A stretch of 64,000 nt of DNA from an uncultured Gammaproteobacteria bacterium (GTDB lineage: Bacteria > Pseudomonadota > Gammaproteobacteria > UBA6429 > Thiohalophilaceae), in contig CAJYAN010000002.1 in the NCBI GenBank assembly GCA_913064945.1, positions 62,001 through 126,000 on the forward strand. Reading direction: 5' to 3'. The stretch's first letter is position 1. Each line of letters opens with the position of its first letter. The position numbers and the translations under genes were made by a program. This document shows, in pieces, positions 17,239 to 27,418 of the stretch. The notes beneath the pieces are model-generated. The model was given only the letters and a program-made list of their open reading frames with translations, made no database searches and was not told the DNA's origin.

Positions 17239-19833
17239 ATGTATAAGAAGCAAGATAGTTTTATTGTCGATGCGCGCAATGAGAACAAGTTCCGCTGGAA
17301 GATTGTGACTCATGCGGTACGTATGTGGATTGTCCTATCCGTAATTTTAGGAGGGGTATTCTTTTTATTGTATACAAACGAAAGAGACTCGCAGGATTTG
17401 ATTCTGAAGGCTAAAGCAGAGCGGGTATTAAATATTTCGTCACAAGTCATTCACTCGGAGTTGAAGGTACTTCGTGGCGATATTCTCTATCTCGCATCAT
17501 TATCGCTCTTGCATGACTGGCTAATAACAAAAGATGTGTCCAGCAAGAAACATGTGGTAGCGGATTTGTCGTCGTTTGCCGAGCAACGTCGCATTTATGA
17601 TCAGATTCGATTTATTGATATGACGGGAAATGAAGTTATACGCATAAACTGGAATACCGATGGGTCAAAAGTCGTCTCAAACAAACAGTTGCAAAATAAA
17701 TCAGAACGCTACTATGTAAAAAATACGCTCGCTTTAAAACGGGGCTCGGTATATATGTCCAAATTTGATTTAAATATAGAGGATAAAGAAATTGAAATCC
17801 CCCTAAAGCCAGTGATTCGCATTGGAACTCCAGTCTATGATGCAACTGGCAAGAAACGCGGTATGTTTCTTTTGAACTATCTTGGGCGACGAATCCTGGA
17901 TCAGCTGAATGAGATGAAAACCAAAAATTCAATACAGATCTGGTTGCTCAATAGTCAAGGTTACTGGCTGCTAGGTCCTGATCCGAAGGAGGAGTGGGGT
18001 TTTGCCTATGCAGAAAAAAAGGACAGTCGATTTGACAAAAAATATCCTGTTGTCTGGGAAGAAATGCATGATATGGAGTCCGGCAATCAGATAATGAAAA
18101 ATGGGAATCTTTTTTCTTATGTGAAAATAAGAACGGGGGAATCGCACGATGAATCAGGGATAAGGGACTGGATGCTGGTTACCTATATCCCGGAAAAGAC
18201 ATTTTTATCAAATACAGCTAATCATTTGCAAAGTTTTGTTGTGTTATACATTTTGTTATCAATGTTATTGGCCGTCATTAGTTGGCTGATCTCGCACAGG
18301 GAAGTCATTAAAGAAGCATCAGAAAAAAGAATCAGGGATAGTGAGATTCAATTCCGCAGTCTGCTGAACTCAGCCCCTGATGCCATTATTATCATTGATG
18401 CTGGTGGAAAAATAAAACATGTCAATGAACAGGTCGTAAAATGGTTCGGTTATACCCGCAGTGAGTTGATTGGTGAGAAAATTGAAAAATTAATTCCGGA
18501 ACGTTACGGTAGTTCTCATATACAAAGTCGAAATGGCTATCTTAATAATCCCCAGTCGCGGCCAATGGGCATCGATCAAGAGTTGTTTGGACTACGCCGG
18601 GATGGTAGTGAATTTCCGGTAGAAATCAGCCTAAGTCCTTTAAAAGCTGAGAGCGGCCTACTGGTGACCAGCATAATTCGTGACATCAGCGCAAGAAAGG
18701 ACGCAGAGCTGGCCAAACATAACCTTGAAGTTCGTTATCAAGATCTGATTAATAATCTTCCGGTGGGTATCTATCGTAATACATCGGAAGGTAATGGTCG
18801 GTTTTTGGAGATCAATCCTGCCATGACAACAATATTTGAGGCTGACTCCGTAGAACAGCTGCTAGGCCACACTGTGAGTGAATTATACGGTAGCGAAAAA
18901 GAACGCATTGATTTTAATGAAAAAATTTCTCTACAAGGTTATGTAACGGGTGAAGAATTGCACTTAAAGACGTTAGCGGGTAGACCATTTTATGCCTCTG
19001 TTACCGCTATTAAAAAACAACAAAGTGATGGCAGTATATATTTTGATGGCGTGGTCGAAGACATTAGCAGGCGCAAGGAAAATGAATTGAAAATTCAACA
19101 GCTGAATAACAGTTTGCGGGCACGTTCAATTGAGATGGAGACAATAAATCATGAATTAGAAGCGTTCTCCTATTCAGTTTCACATGATTTGCGAGCCCCG
19201 CTACGTGCGATAGACGGTTTTAGTCATATGCTAATCAATAATTACGCTGAGAAGCTGGATGACAAAGGACGCGATCGTCTTTCAAGAATTCGCGTCGGTG
19301 CGCAGCGTATGGCAAGCCTTATTGATGACTTACTAAAACTCTCACGTGTGAGCCGGCGGGATATAAGTTGTGAATTGGTCGATCTGTCTAAGATTAGTGC
19401 GGCAGTGTTTGATGAAATAAGACAGGCTGAACCGGGGCGTAAGGTCAAACTTATTATCACCGATTCATTGTTGACCAAAGCTGACCCACAATTGCTTCGC
19501 GTTGCCATGGTCAATTTGATTGGCAATGCCTGGAAGTTCACCAGCCAGAAAAGTAATGCCGAAATCGAAGTTGGTATTACTAATAATGACACTGACCCTC
19601 ATTTTTATGTGCGTGATAATGGTGCCGGTTTTGATATGGCATACGCCGATAAATTATTCGGTGCATTTCAACGACTACATGATAATAACGAGTTTCCAGG
19701 AACCGGGATTGGTTTGGCGACAGTGCAGCGCATTATTAATAAACATGGTGGGCGTATCTGGGCAGAGAGCACAGTTGGTCATGGTGCGACATTCCATTTC
19801 ACGCTAACTCAGGAGTCTACTAATGAACAGTAA
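17239..19833 (+). CDS. Membrane sensor histidine kinase (Cache-PAS-PAS-HisKA-HATPase)
   Basis: 864 residues. A first membrane segment (about 28-46) and a second (about 332-354) enclose a periplasmic domain with double-Cache features (IYDQIRFIDMTGNEVIRINW; RIGTPVYDATGKKRGMFLLN). Two PAS domains follow (about 368-484 and 498-614), then HisKA with the phospho-acceptor in SYSVSHDLRAPLRAIDGF near residue 649. The ATPase domain shows NLIGNAWKFT, DNGAGFDM and GTGIGLATVQRII. The dimerisation region resembles phytochrome-type kinases that signal to small Rcp1-like regulators. The gene overlaps its response regulator by 11 bases. The start is uncertain because no clear ribosome site precedes 17239. The ligand is unknown. 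Confidence 0.9.
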   Translation: MYKKQDSFIVDARNENKFRWKIVTHAVRMWIVLSVILGGVFFLLYTNERDSQDLILKAKAERVLNISSQVIHSELKVLRGDILYLASLSLLHDWLITKDVSSKKHVVADLSSFAEQRRIYDQIRFIDMTGNEVIRINWNTDGSKVVSNKQLQNKSERYYVKNTLALKRGSVYMSKFDLNIEDKEIEIPLKPVIRIGTPVYDATGKKRGMFLLNYLGRRILDQLNEMKTKNSIQIWLLNSQGYWLLGPDPKEEWGFAYAEKKDSRFDKKYPVVWEEMHDMESGNQIMKNGNLFSYVKIRTGESHDESGIRDWMLVTYIPEKTFLSNTANHLQSFVVLYILLSMLLAVISWLISHREVIKEASEKRIRDSEIQFRSLLNSAPDAIIIIDAGGKIKHVNEQVVKWFGYTRSELIGEKIEKLIPERYGSSHIQSRNGYLNNPQSRPMGIDQELFGLRRDGSEFPVEISLSPLKAESGLLVTSIIRDISARKDAELAKHNLEVRYQDLINNLPVGIYRNTSEGNGRFLEINPAMTTIFEADSVEQLLGHTVSELYGSEKERIDFNEKISLQGYVTGEELHLKTLAGRPFYASVTAIKKQQSDGSIYFDGVVEDISRRKENELKIQQLNNSLRARSIEMETINHELEAFSYSVSHDLRAPLRAIDGFSHMLINNYAEKLDDKGRDRLSRIRVGAQRMASLIDDLLKLSRVSRRDISCELVDLSKISAAVFDEIRQAEPGRKVKLIITDSLLTKADPQLLRVAMVNLIGNAWKFTSQKSNAEIEVGITNNDTDPHFYVRDNGAGFDMAYADKLFGAFQRLHDNNEFPGTGIGLATVQRIINKHGGRIWAESTVGHGATFHFTLTQESTNEQ

Positions 19834-20260
19834 GGTAATATTGCTGGTAGAAGATAATCCGGATGATGAGGTACTTACTATCGATGCGCTTGAAGCAAAT
19901 CATATCGGCAATGAGGTTATTGTGGCACGAAATGGTGTTGAGGCATTGGATTATCTATTTGCTACGGGGCAGTATAAAGGCAAGAGTATGACAGCGTTGC
20001 CAGCGGTTGTGTTACTTGATTTGAAGTTGCCAAAAATAGATGGCCTGGAAGTGTTGCGGCGAATTCGTGCTGATGAACGCACGCATTTGCTGCCGGTTGT
20101 GATATTGACTTCATCGAATGAAGACGAGGATCGTCTGAAAGGCTATGGCCTGGGCGCCAATAGTTATGTGCGAAAACCGGTCGATTTTGACGAATTTATA
20201 CGGACTGCCGGCCAGTTGGGACTGTACTGGTTGTTATTAAATCAGTCACCTCAGCAATAA
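19823..20260 (+). CDS. Single-domain response regulator (Rcp1/CheY-like)
   Basis: 145 residues, only a receiver domain. The acidic pocket is in VEDNPDD (9-15), the phospho-acceptor Asp in LLDLKLPKIDG near residue 69, the Thr/Ser in ILTSSNE and the Lys in YVRKPVDF. The loop KSMTALPAVVLLDL and the length fit the Rcp1 group of regulators paired with phytochrome-like kinases. It has no output domain, so it likely passes phosphate on or acts by protein contact, possibly to the downstream REC-GGDEF-EAL protein. It overlaps the kinase gene. Confidence 0.92.
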   Translation: MNSKVILLVEDNPDDEVLTIDALEANHIGNEVIVARNGVEALDYLFATGQYKGKSMTALPAVVLLDLKLPKIDGLEVLRRIRADERTHLLPVVILTSSNEDEDRLKGYGLGANSYVRKPVDFDEFIRTAGQLGLYWLLLNQSPQQ

Positions 20261-20288
20261 TTATTAAACAGTAGTTTGGGTGCCTACT

Positions 20289-22745
20289 ATGAACCGTGAC
20301 AAAAAATCGATTAGCGCACTTATCGTCGAAGATGTGGAAAGCGATGCGTTGTTGTTGATTGATAATCTTGAGACAGGTGGTTATAAGGTTGACTGGTGTA
20401 GAGTCGATACTGAAAAAGCCATGCAGTCTGCATTGCAGCAAGACTGGGATATTGTCTTTTCCGATTTCTCAATGCCAACTTTTAGTGGTGACAGAGCCTT
20501 GCGAGTTCTGAGAGATCACGATCTCGATGTGCCACTCATTTTTGTTTCAGGCACAATTGGTGAAGACGTTGCTGTCCAGGCAATGAAGTGCGGTGCACAG
20601 GATTATGTCATGAAGGGTAACCTGTCCCGTCTTGCTGTGACCGTTGAGCGGGAATTGCGTGATGCAAGAATGCGACGTGAACGGCGACAGTCTGAGGATA
20701 CATTACGAAAATTGTCGATGGTGGTTAGTCAGGCTGCAGACAGTGTCTTTATTACTGATCCTAAAGGTCGGATTGAATATATTAACCCGGCATTTATCAA
20801 GCTCACTGGTTATACAGAAAGCGAAGCGATGGGAAAAACACCGGCCCTTTTTCGCTCTAGCCATCATGATGCTACATGTTACAAGCAGTTATGGGAAACG
20901 ATCTTGAGTGGCAATATGTACCAGGGGGTGCTGGTTAATCAGCATAAGGGTGGTAAATTATTTCATGAGGAAAAAATAATTACGGCGCTAAAGGATGAGA
21001 CCGGTACTGTTACCCACTTTGTTTCAACAGGCAGAGATATTACTGAGCGCGTTCATGCCGAAGAGGCCAGAGCTCGGTTCGCATCTATACTGGAGGCAAC
21101 ACCTGATCTCGTTGCCATTCTCGAAGCCGATGGGCAATTATTACACTTAAATTGCTCGGGTCGTAAATTGCTGGGTTTGAGTCTTATTGAAGATGTTACG
21201 AACTACGCATTGGGTGATATATTCCCTGAAAAAATTCGTCAGCAGCTCGCCAGTGAGATTATTCCTGAGGTAATGCGCGTTGGTTCGTGGAGCGGCGAAT
21301 CACTTCTGACCGTAATGGATAAACATGAAATGCCTGTGTCTCTGGTTGTTCTGGCGCATAACGATGTCAATGGTGAGCTTGAATATCTCTCAACAATTGC
21401 CCGTGATATCTCTGAACGAAAACTCTTTGAAGAAGAACTTCGGCATCAGGCTACTCATGACAGCCTGACGAGTTTGCCTAATCGATTTTTTCTGCGGGAT
21501 CGCTTTGATACAATGCTTGGACATGCACGCCGCCATCAAAATTGCATAGCGGTATTATTCATGGATCTGGATAATTTTAAACGTGTTAATGATAGTCTTG
21601 GACATGAAGCTGGTGATTGTTTATTGAAACAGGTAGCCAATCGATTAATGAATACCCTTAGACCAAATGATACGATAGCACGTCTTGGTGGTGATGAATT
21701 TGCAATTATTATCGGTGATCTTGCTCGTTCGGAAACGGCTCTGATTATCCTGACGAAGCTTCGCGCTGCATTCGAACGCCCCATAATTATTGGTGTCCAT
21801 GAGGTCTATGTTACCTTTAGCACAGGCATTTCATTATTTCCACATGATGGCGAACATGTCAAGGATCTACTTCGACATGCTGACACAGCGATGTATCAGG
21901 CGAAGGCTTCAGGCTCAGATCAATATCGATTTTACGCCCCAGATATGAACGCTCGCGGGCATGAACTATTACGCCTCGAAGCAGACTTACAACACGCGTT
22001 GGAGCACGATGAATTTCGATTATACTATCAACCTCAAATTTCCTTAAAGACTGGTAAGGTGGTTGGCGCTGAAGCGCTGATTCGCTGGCAGCATGCATCG
22101 CGAGGGTTGGTTTCACCACTTGATTTCATACCCTTGCTAGAAAATTCGGGTTTAATTATCTATGTTGGCGAATGGGTGTTGCGCGCGGCCTGCAGGCAAT
22201 ACCAACACTGGATGAGTTATGGTTGTGATGACTTCCGTATTTCAGTAAATGTTTCCGCCTGCCAGTTTACCGATAAGGATTTCTTAAGCAAGGTTCGAAG
22301 AATTATCGAAGAGGAGAACATGCCCGCTAATAGACTGGAGCTGGAAATCACTGAAAATGTTGTCATGCAAAACCCTGATCATGCGACAGATATACTACGG
22401 ACTCTTAATGCACTGGGTGTGCGTACTGTAATCGATGATTTCGGCACAGGATATTCTTCGCTTGCCTACCTTAAACGGTTTCCGCTTAATGTTCTAAAAA
22501 TTGATCGGACCTTCATAAGTGAACTTGATGACAATTCCAGTGACGCAGCGATTGTTGATGCCAGCATCCATCTGGCCCAAAAGTTTAATCTTGAAGTTGT
22601 CGCAGAGGGGGTGGAGACTGAGGGACAACTTGAGTATTTGCAGAAACATCATTGTGATATGGTGCAGGGATTTTTTTTCAGTAAACCATTACCACATGTA
22701 GAGTTTTTGGCATTTATTAAAGATTATAATGAACGCAAGTTATAA
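20289..22745 (+). CDS. REC-PAS-PAS-GGDEF-EAL cyclic-di-GMP enzyme
   Basis: 818 residues from the ATG at 20289; a GTG at 20280 is the alternative. Order: receiver domain with phospho-acceptor in FSDFSMPTFSG (about 10-125), PAS (138-258), PAS (262-378), GGDEF (about 385-550) and EAL (about 565-815). The cyclase motif RLGGDEF is intact, with the inhibitory site RPND five residues before it. The phosphodiesterase domain keeps EALIRW near residue 594, ELEITENV, DDFGTGYSSL and KIDRTFI. Both activities are therefore possible. Third gene of the kinase-regulator operon, 28 bases after the regulator's stop. It probably adjusts c-di-GMP in response to the kinase signal. Confidence 0.93.
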   Translation: MNRDKKSISALIVEDVESDALLLIDNLETGGYKVDWCRVDTEKAMQSALQQDWDIVFSDFSMPTFSGDRALRVLRDHDLDVPLIFVSGTIGEDVAVQAMKCGAQDYVMKGNLSRLAVTVERELRDARMRRERRQSEDTLRKLSMVVSQAADSVFITDPKGRIEYINPAFIKLTGYTESEAMGKTPALFRSSHHDATCYKQLWETILSGNMYQGVLVNQHKGGKLFHEEKIITALKDETGTVTHFVSTGRDITERVHAEEARARFASILEATPDLVAILEADGQLLHLNCSGRKLLGLSLIEDVTNYALGDIFPEKIRQQLASEIIPEVMRVGSWSGESLLTVMDKHEMPVSLVVLAHNDVNGELEYLSTIARDISERKLFEEELRHQATHDSLTSLPNRFFLRDRFDTMLGHARRHQNCIAVLFMDLDNFKRVNDSLGHEAGDCLLKQVANRLMNTLRPNDTIARLGGDEFAIIIGDLARSETALIILTKLRAAFERPIIIGVHEVYVTFSTGISLFPHDGEHVKDLLRHADTAMYQAKASGSDQYRFYAPDMNARGHELLRLEADLQHALEHDEFRLYYQPQISLKTGKVVGAEALIRWQHASRGLVSPLDFIPLLENSGLIIYVGEWVLRAACRQYQHWMSYGCDDFRISVNVSACQFTDKDFLSKVRRIIEEENMPANRLELEITENVVMQNPDHATDILRTLNALGVRTVIDDFGTGYSSLAYLKRFPLNVLKIDRTFISELDDNSSDAAIVDASIHLAQKFNLEVVAEGVETEGQLEYLQKHHCDMVQGFFFSKPLPHVEFLAFIKDYNERKL

Positions 22746-22793
22746 AGTGCTAATTTGTTTTGCGGCAAGCCTACGTAAACACCTGCGATGATT

Positions 22794-23195
22794 TTAGCAG
22801 TTATCGTGTTGCCGTGATTTTAGTTCGGATATGTTTTTCTCCCAGTTCCGTCCATCGAACGGCGTTATTTTTATGTTCGTTATGGTGTCACTCTCCAGGC
22901 AGCGTGCATTTATGCTAATGCCATCCGGGTGTGAGCGCGGTATATAAAACGATTTTATGCCACAGGTCTTACAAAACAGGTGCTTTGCTTCATGGCTGTC
23001 GAATGAATAAGTCGTCAGGTTATTTTCGCCCTGTAGCAGTCGAAACCTGTCACTGGGGACAATGAGGTGTAAGTAACCAGACCGGGAACAAATGGAGCAG
23101 TTACACTCATCGACTTCAAGCTCCGCAGGTGCATCCACCTCGTACCGTACAGCCCCGCAGTGACAGCTGCCTCTGTGTGTTATTTTTTGGTTCAT
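22794..23195 (-). CDS. GFA/CENP-V family zinc protein
   Basis: 133 residues. Zinc-binding cysteines of the GFA fold are visible: GSCHCGAVRYEV (about 9-20), CNCSICSRSGYLH (about 31-43) and FCKTCGIKSFY (about 74-84). The family is named for glutathione-dependent formaldehyde-activating enzyme, but most members have no proven reaction. The gene faces the c-di-GMP operon with a 48-base gap and has no partner nearby (no formaldehyde dehydrogenase), so context does not help. Confidence 0.85.
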   Translation of the reverse strand: MNQKITHRGSCHCGAVRYEVDAPAELEVDECNCSICSRSGYLHLIVPSDRFRLLQGENNLTTYSFDSHEAKHLFCKTCGIKSFYIPRSHPDGISINARCLESDTITNIKITPFDGRNWEKNISELKSRQHDNC

Positions 23196-23542
23196 GGTTA
23201 TCTCCCACCCCGCTGGATTCTACCCCTGCTTGCTTAATCTGACCAGCTTTGTATTATTTGTCCGCTTATGTCGTATTACAGATGACATATTGTCTTTGCT
23301 GCTGATAAATCGGGGCAAAAAATTCTTTGTTCACTCTGTTGATTAGCTGCACAGCCAGTCTTATGGTCTTATGCAACGGTGAGTACATAGCACAGGATAT
23401 TTTAAGCAGCTTCTAATAAGTTGATTTTATCCTTAATGAGCAGCAGCGAGTGGTATCCTGGCTGAGACTACATCTGGTATTAAGTTGAAGTCTACTACTC
23501 TGGTCTTGCCGTCGCGGGGTGCTTTTCTAATATTGCTTAGCT
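23196..23542. other. Gene-free gap of about 350 bases
   Basis: Between the start of the GFA gene and the end of the LysR gene, both on the minus strand. No plausible open frame and no clear hairpin terminator. It must hold the GFA promoter. Confidence 0.5.
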
Positions 23543-24409
23543 TCACGATTTAATACTCGTTGTAAAGGATTGAGCGGCATTGGATAGCGTCCTGCCAGCA
23601 TGCCAGATTATTCCCAACTCACGTTTGAATTGCAGGTTAGGAAAACGTAACACCTTTAAAGAGCGGTTGATCATAGTGCGCGGTAAGACACTCCAGCCTA
23701 AACCGATACTAACCAGCATGCGTACTGTTTCGAGTGAGTTTGTCGACATGGCCGTGGTGGACAGCGGTTTTTTGACTTTCGCGAAGGCCGTCTGGATGAT
23801 TTCTCGGGTATAGGTTCCATGTTCGGGCAGGATCGCCGGTTGTTCGAGGAGTATCTCCAGATTCAGGTCGGTCCACTTCGCCAATGGACTGCTCGCACTG
23901 ATCATAATGTCCATCGGGTCATCCCAGACCTTTCTATAGCGTAGCGCCGATTCTGCTTCCTGTGGCAGTGTGACAATGCCAAGTTCGACATCGCCATGAA
24001 TGACCTGTTGCCAGACCGCCTCCGAGGCGAGGAAATGCAGGTCCAGTACTACGTCAGGATACTGATGATGATAGGCGCTCAATACTGATGGAAGCCTGTG
24101 TAGTCCGATATGATGGCTGGTGCCGAGGCTGAGTCTACCGCCAATCTTGCCACTTAGGTTTCGAATGACCCGGCGACTATCTTCGAGTTCATCCAGAATT
24201 TTACGGGCGCGTGGCAATAAAGCCCGGCCTGCCTCGGTAAGGCTGACGTGACGACCAATGCGGTCGAACAGCGCGACATCCAGCTCTGCCTCCAGTGAAG
24301 CGATTCTTTTACTGATAGCAGGCTGAGTCAGGAACAAGTGCTCCGAGGCGATCGAAAACGAACCCGTCTCGGCAACACTCAGAAATGTCTTTAAGTTATT
24401 GATATCCAT
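23543..24409 (-). CDS. LysR-type transcriptional regulator, probable regulator of the leu cluster
   Basis: 288 residues. The N-terminal winged helix-turn-helix is canonical (TFLSVAETGSFSIASEHL, FLTQPAISKRIASLEAEL). The effector domain has the substrate-binding fold with GRLSLGTSHHIGLHRLP and VSIGLGWSVLPRTMI. It is divergent from the methyltransferase-leuCDB genes, as is PA3122 next to leuC in Pseudomonas aeruginosa, so control of leucine genes is likely. The ligand is not determined; an isopropylmalate-type acid is a guess. The intergenic space has AT-rich palindromes suited to LysR binding. Confidence 0.9.
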   Translation of the reverse strand: MDINNLKTFLSVAETGSFSIASEHLFLTQPAISKRIASLEAELDVALFDRIGRHVSLTEAGRALLPRARKILDELEDSRRVIRNLSGKIGGRLSLGTSHHIGLHRLPSVLSAYHHQYPDVVLDLHFLASEAVWQQVIHGDVELGIVTLPQEAESALRYRKVWDDPMDIMISASSPLAKWTDLNLEILLEQPAILPEHGTYTREIIQTAFAKVKKPLSTTAMSTNSLETVRMLVSIGLGWSVLPRTMINRSLKVLRFPNLQFKRELGIIWHAGRTLSNAAQSFTTSIKS

Positions 24410-24538
24410 GCAAGTAATATGATTTTTTTGACTAAGCTAAGTCTAGCATAATATAACTATACGGAATGATAAATATGAAAAATATGAATTTGAGTTATAT
24501 AACATTTGTCGATAGCATGAGGGTCAGCTATCACCGGG
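24410..24538. promoter_or_regulatory. Divergent regulatory region of lysR and the leu cluster
   Basis: 129 bases separate the two start codons. It is very AT-rich and has a perfect 10-base palindrome GTTATATAAC (24494-24503) and a related half at about 24450-24460 (ATAATATAAC). Such spaced repeats fit a LysR recognition and activation site pair. Exact sites are inferred. Confidence 0.45.
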
Positions 24539-25375
24539 ATGGAACAAATGACGACAATGGCATACCCCTGGGACGCCGGGGATTATGCCCAGCACTCTGC
24601 GGTACAGGCCCGCTGGGCGAGTGAATTGTTGGTCAAGCTGGAATGGCCCTTGTCGCATGACGTACTTGATCTTGGCTGTGGTGATGGCAAGGTATCGGCA
24701 TTATTAGCGGGCCGGGTTCGGCAGGGATCGGTGACGGGTATTGATGCTTCACCAGAAATGGTGGCGTTGGCTTGTCGTTACCATGCTGAAAAAGATACCG
24801 CTAATTTACGCTTCGTTCAAATGGACGCACGTGAGCTGAGCTTTGATAGGCAATTTGATGTGATTTTCTCCAATGCCGTTTTGCACTGGATTGAGGAACA
24901 TCCGCAAGTCCTGGCGGGATGCCAGGGGGCATTGCGTCCAGGCGGGCGGTTATTATGACAAATGGGTGGCCGAGGCAATATGGAAACACTGCTTGGCACT
25001 GTGGATGAGCTGGTACAGCAGGCGAAGTGGCAAAAATACTTTTCCGACTTCGCACAGCCCTATTATTTTTATGCCCCTGCTGACTATGAATCCTGGCTAC
25101 CGAAGGCAGGTTTCTGCCCGGAACGTGTCGAGTTGATCCCGAAGGTCATGCAACATCAGGGGCGTGCTGGATTGACCGGTTGGTTGCGGACTACCTGGAT
25201 GCCTTACACTGGACGCGTCCCCGTGGATATGCGTGAGGAACTGCTGGATGACATGGTCACGGCCTACTTGCGAGCTTATCCGCTGGATGATCAGGGCATG
25301 GCGAGTGTTGGCATGATGCGTCTCGAAGTCGAGGCCTTTAAAGTTGAAGCAAGTAGTAGAGGTAAGCATGGCTAA
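24539..25375 (+). pseudogene. SAM-dependent methyltransferase (trans-aconitate/isopropylmalate-type) with in-frame TGA
   Basis: One continuous frame of 278 codons broken only by TGA at 24956-24958. Before the stop: motif I VLDLGCGDGKVSALL, GIDASPEM, and FSNAVLHWIEEH, as in trans-aconitate methyltransferase. After it the frame continues with QMGGRGN, which follows GGRLL in relatives, and a complete C-terminal half (YYFYAPADYESWLPKAGF). No frameshift is needed. A TTA to TGA change would explain it. The second half could restart at ATG 24962, but no ribosome site is evident. A methyltransferase also lies in the leu cluster of Pseudomonas aeruginosa, and yeast Tmt1 methylates 3-isopropylmalate, so a link to leucine intermediates is plausible. 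It ends eight bases inside leuC. Confidence 0.8.
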
Positions 25376-26771
25376 GAAAACTTTATACGATAAATTGTGG
25401 GATGCCCATGTGGTGCGTGATAATGGCGATGGCACCGCACTTATATATATAGACAGGCACCTGGTTCATGAGGTGACTTCACCGCAAGCCTTTGAAGGTC
25501 TGAGGCTTGCCGGGCGTAAACCCTGGCGTACGGATACTAATCTCGCAACACCGGATCATAATGTGCCGACGACCGACCGCGCCAGCGGCATTGCAGACCC
25601 TGTCTCGCGTATCCAGGTAGAAACGCTGGATGACAACTGCACCGAGTTTGGCATTACCGAATTCAAGATGGACGACATCCGCCAGGGGATCGTACACGTC
25701 ATCAGCCCGGAGCAGGGTGCCACCTTGCCGGGTATGACCTTAGTTTGTGGGGATTCTCATACTTCGACACATGGTGCGCTGGGGGCCTTGGCACACGGCA
25801 TCGGCACTTCCGAGGTTGAGCATGTCCTGGCGACGCAGTGCCTGGTGCAAAGTAAATCTAAAACTATGTTGATCAGTGTTGATGGAAAAGTCGGCACTGG
25901 CGTGACGGCCAAAGATATTGTGCTGGCCATTATCGGTAAGATTGGTACCGCCGGTGGGACCGGTTATGCCATTGAATTTGGTGGTGAAGCGATTCGTGAT
26001 TTATCTATCGAAGGCCGTATGACGGTGTGCAATATGGCGATTGAAGGTGGGGCGCGTGCCGGTATGGTCGCCGTTGATGACAAGACTATCGAATATGTGA
26101 AAGGTCGTCCCTATGCGCCGAAAGGTGAACAGTGGGAGCAAGCAGTAGCACAGTGGCAGGATTTACATAGTGATGCCGATGCGAAGTTTGATGCCGTAGT
26201 ACATCTGGATGCTGCGTCGATACAACCACAAGTAACCTGGGGTACGTCACCTGAAATGGTCGTGGCGGTTAACGGTAAAGTGCCTGATCCAAAAAATGAA
26301 TCCGATGCAGTTAAGGAGGATGGAATGCAAAAGGCTTTAGCCTATATGGGGCTACAGGCCAATACACCCATCACCGAGATTGTCGTGGACAAGGTGTTTA
26401 TCGGTTCATGCACGAACTCGCGTATTGAAGACCTGCGTGCGGCAGCAGAGGTCGCGAAAGGTCGCAAGGTGGTAGCGAACGTGAAGTTAGCCATGGTCGT
26501 ACCGGGTTCCGGTCTGGTGAAACAACAGGCGGAGAAAGAAGGTCTGGATAAGATTTTTATCGAAGCCGGTTTTGAATGGCGCGATCCGGGTTGCTCTATG
26601 TGTCTGGCTATGAATGCGGATCGTCTGGAACCGGGTGAGCGATGTGCCTCGACCTCGAATCGTAACTTTGAAGGCCGACAGGGGCAGGGTGGCCGTACTC
26701 ATTTAGTCAGTCCAGCGATGGCGGCAGCGGCGGCCGTCACAGGTCACTTTGTCGACGTTCGCGAATTGTAA
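25368..26771 (+). CDS. leuC: 3-isopropylmalate dehydratase, large subunit
   Basis: 467 residues from the ATG at 25368 ([14 protein letters not shown], preceded by AGAGGTAA); the frame is open further upstream within the methyltransferase gene. With LeuD it isomerises 2-isopropylmalate to 3-isopropylmalate in leucine synthesis. Aconitase-type 4Fe-4S ligands are visible in [13 protein letters not shown] and GCSMCLAMN, and the typical [26 protein letters not shown] is present. First intact gene of leuCDB. Confidence 0.97.
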   Translation: MAKKTLYDKLWDAHVVRDNGDGTALIYIDRHLVHEVTSPQAFEGLRLAGRKPWRTDTNLATPDHNVPTTDRASGIADPVSRIQVETLDDNCTEFGITEFKMDDIRQGIVHVISPEQGATLPGMTLVCGDSHTSTHGALGALAHGIGTSEVEHVLATQCLVQSKSKTMLISVDGKVGTGVTAKDIVLAIIGKIGTAGGTGYAIEFGGEAIRDLSIEGRMTVCNMAIEGGARAGMVAVDDKTIEYVKGRPYAPKGEQWEQAVAQWQDLHSDADAKFDAVVHLDAASIQPQVTWGTSPEMVVAVNGKVPDPKNESDAVKEDGMQKALAYMGLQANTPITEIVVDKVFIGSCTNSRIEDLRAAAEVAKGRKVVANVKLAMVVPGSGLVKQQAEKEGLDKIFIEAGFEWRDPGCSMCLAMNADRLEPGERCASTSNRNFEGRQGQGGRTHLVSPAMAAAAAVTGHFVDVREL

Positions 26772-26782
26772 GGAATAAGAAA

Positions 26783-27418
26783 ATGGAAAAATTTGAAACG
26801 CTAACCGCAATCGTCGCACCGATGGATCGACCCAATGTCGATACCGATGCGATTATTCCTAAACAGTTTTTAAAATCAATTAAGCGCAGTGGCTTTGGAC
26901 CAAACCTGTTTGATGAATGGCGCTATCTCGATCACGGCGAGCCGGGCATGGACAATAGCAAGCGCCAGATTAATCCTGACTTTGTCTTGAATCAGCCCCG
27001 CTATCAGGGTGCCAGAATTTTAATTGCCCGTGAGAACTTTGGCTGTGGTTCATCTCGTGAGCATGCGCCATGGGCATTAGCAGACTTTGGTTTTAAAGTC
27101 ATTATTGCACCAAGTTTTGCCGATATCTTTTATAGCAACAGTTTTAAAAATGGCATCCTGCTGATTAAGCTGGACATTGATGTGGTTGACCAGTATTTCA
27201 AAGAAGTCGCCGCCACTGACAGTTATCAGTTAACAGTAGACCTTGCGGCACAGAGCATTACGAAACCGAATGGAGACGTTATTAAATTTGATATCGATGA
27301 ATTTCGTAAACACCGTCTGCTGCAAGGTCTGGATGACATTGGTCTGACGCTGCAACATGTAGTAGATATTAAAGCCTACGAAGAAAAACGCAAACAGCAG
27401 ACGCCGTGGTTATTTTAG
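26783..27418 (+). CDS. leuD: 3-isopropylmalate dehydratase, small subunit
   Basis: 211 residues. Swivel domain partner of LeuC. Motifs: [17 protein letters not shown] near the start, [17 protein letters not shown] in the middle and [20 protein letters not shown], all diagnostic. It begins 11 bases after leuC, with AAGGAATAAG as ribosome site. The C-terminal end KQQTPWLF is typical for proteobacterial LeuD. Confidence 0.97.
   Translation: MEKFETLTAIVAPMDRPNVDTDAIIPKQFLKSIKRSGFGPNLFDEWRYLDHGEPGMDNSKRQINPDFVLNQPRYQGARILIARENFGCGSSREHAPWALADFGFKVIIAPSFADIFYSNSFKNGILLIKLDIDVVDQYFKEVAATDSYQLTVDLAAQSITKPNGDVIKFDIDEFRKHRLLQGLDDIGLTLQHVVDIKAYEEKRKQQTPWLF

Noticed and set aside
17017-17313. 98-codon minus-strand frame across the start of the histidine kinase gene
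   Set aside because: It overlaps the kinase N-terminus, has a hydrophobic but unpatterned product and no ribosome site.
24956-24958. TGA read as selenocysteine in the methyltransferase
   Set aside because: The position in relatives holds a hydrophobic residue, the family has no selenoproteins known to me, and no clear hairpin follows the codon.
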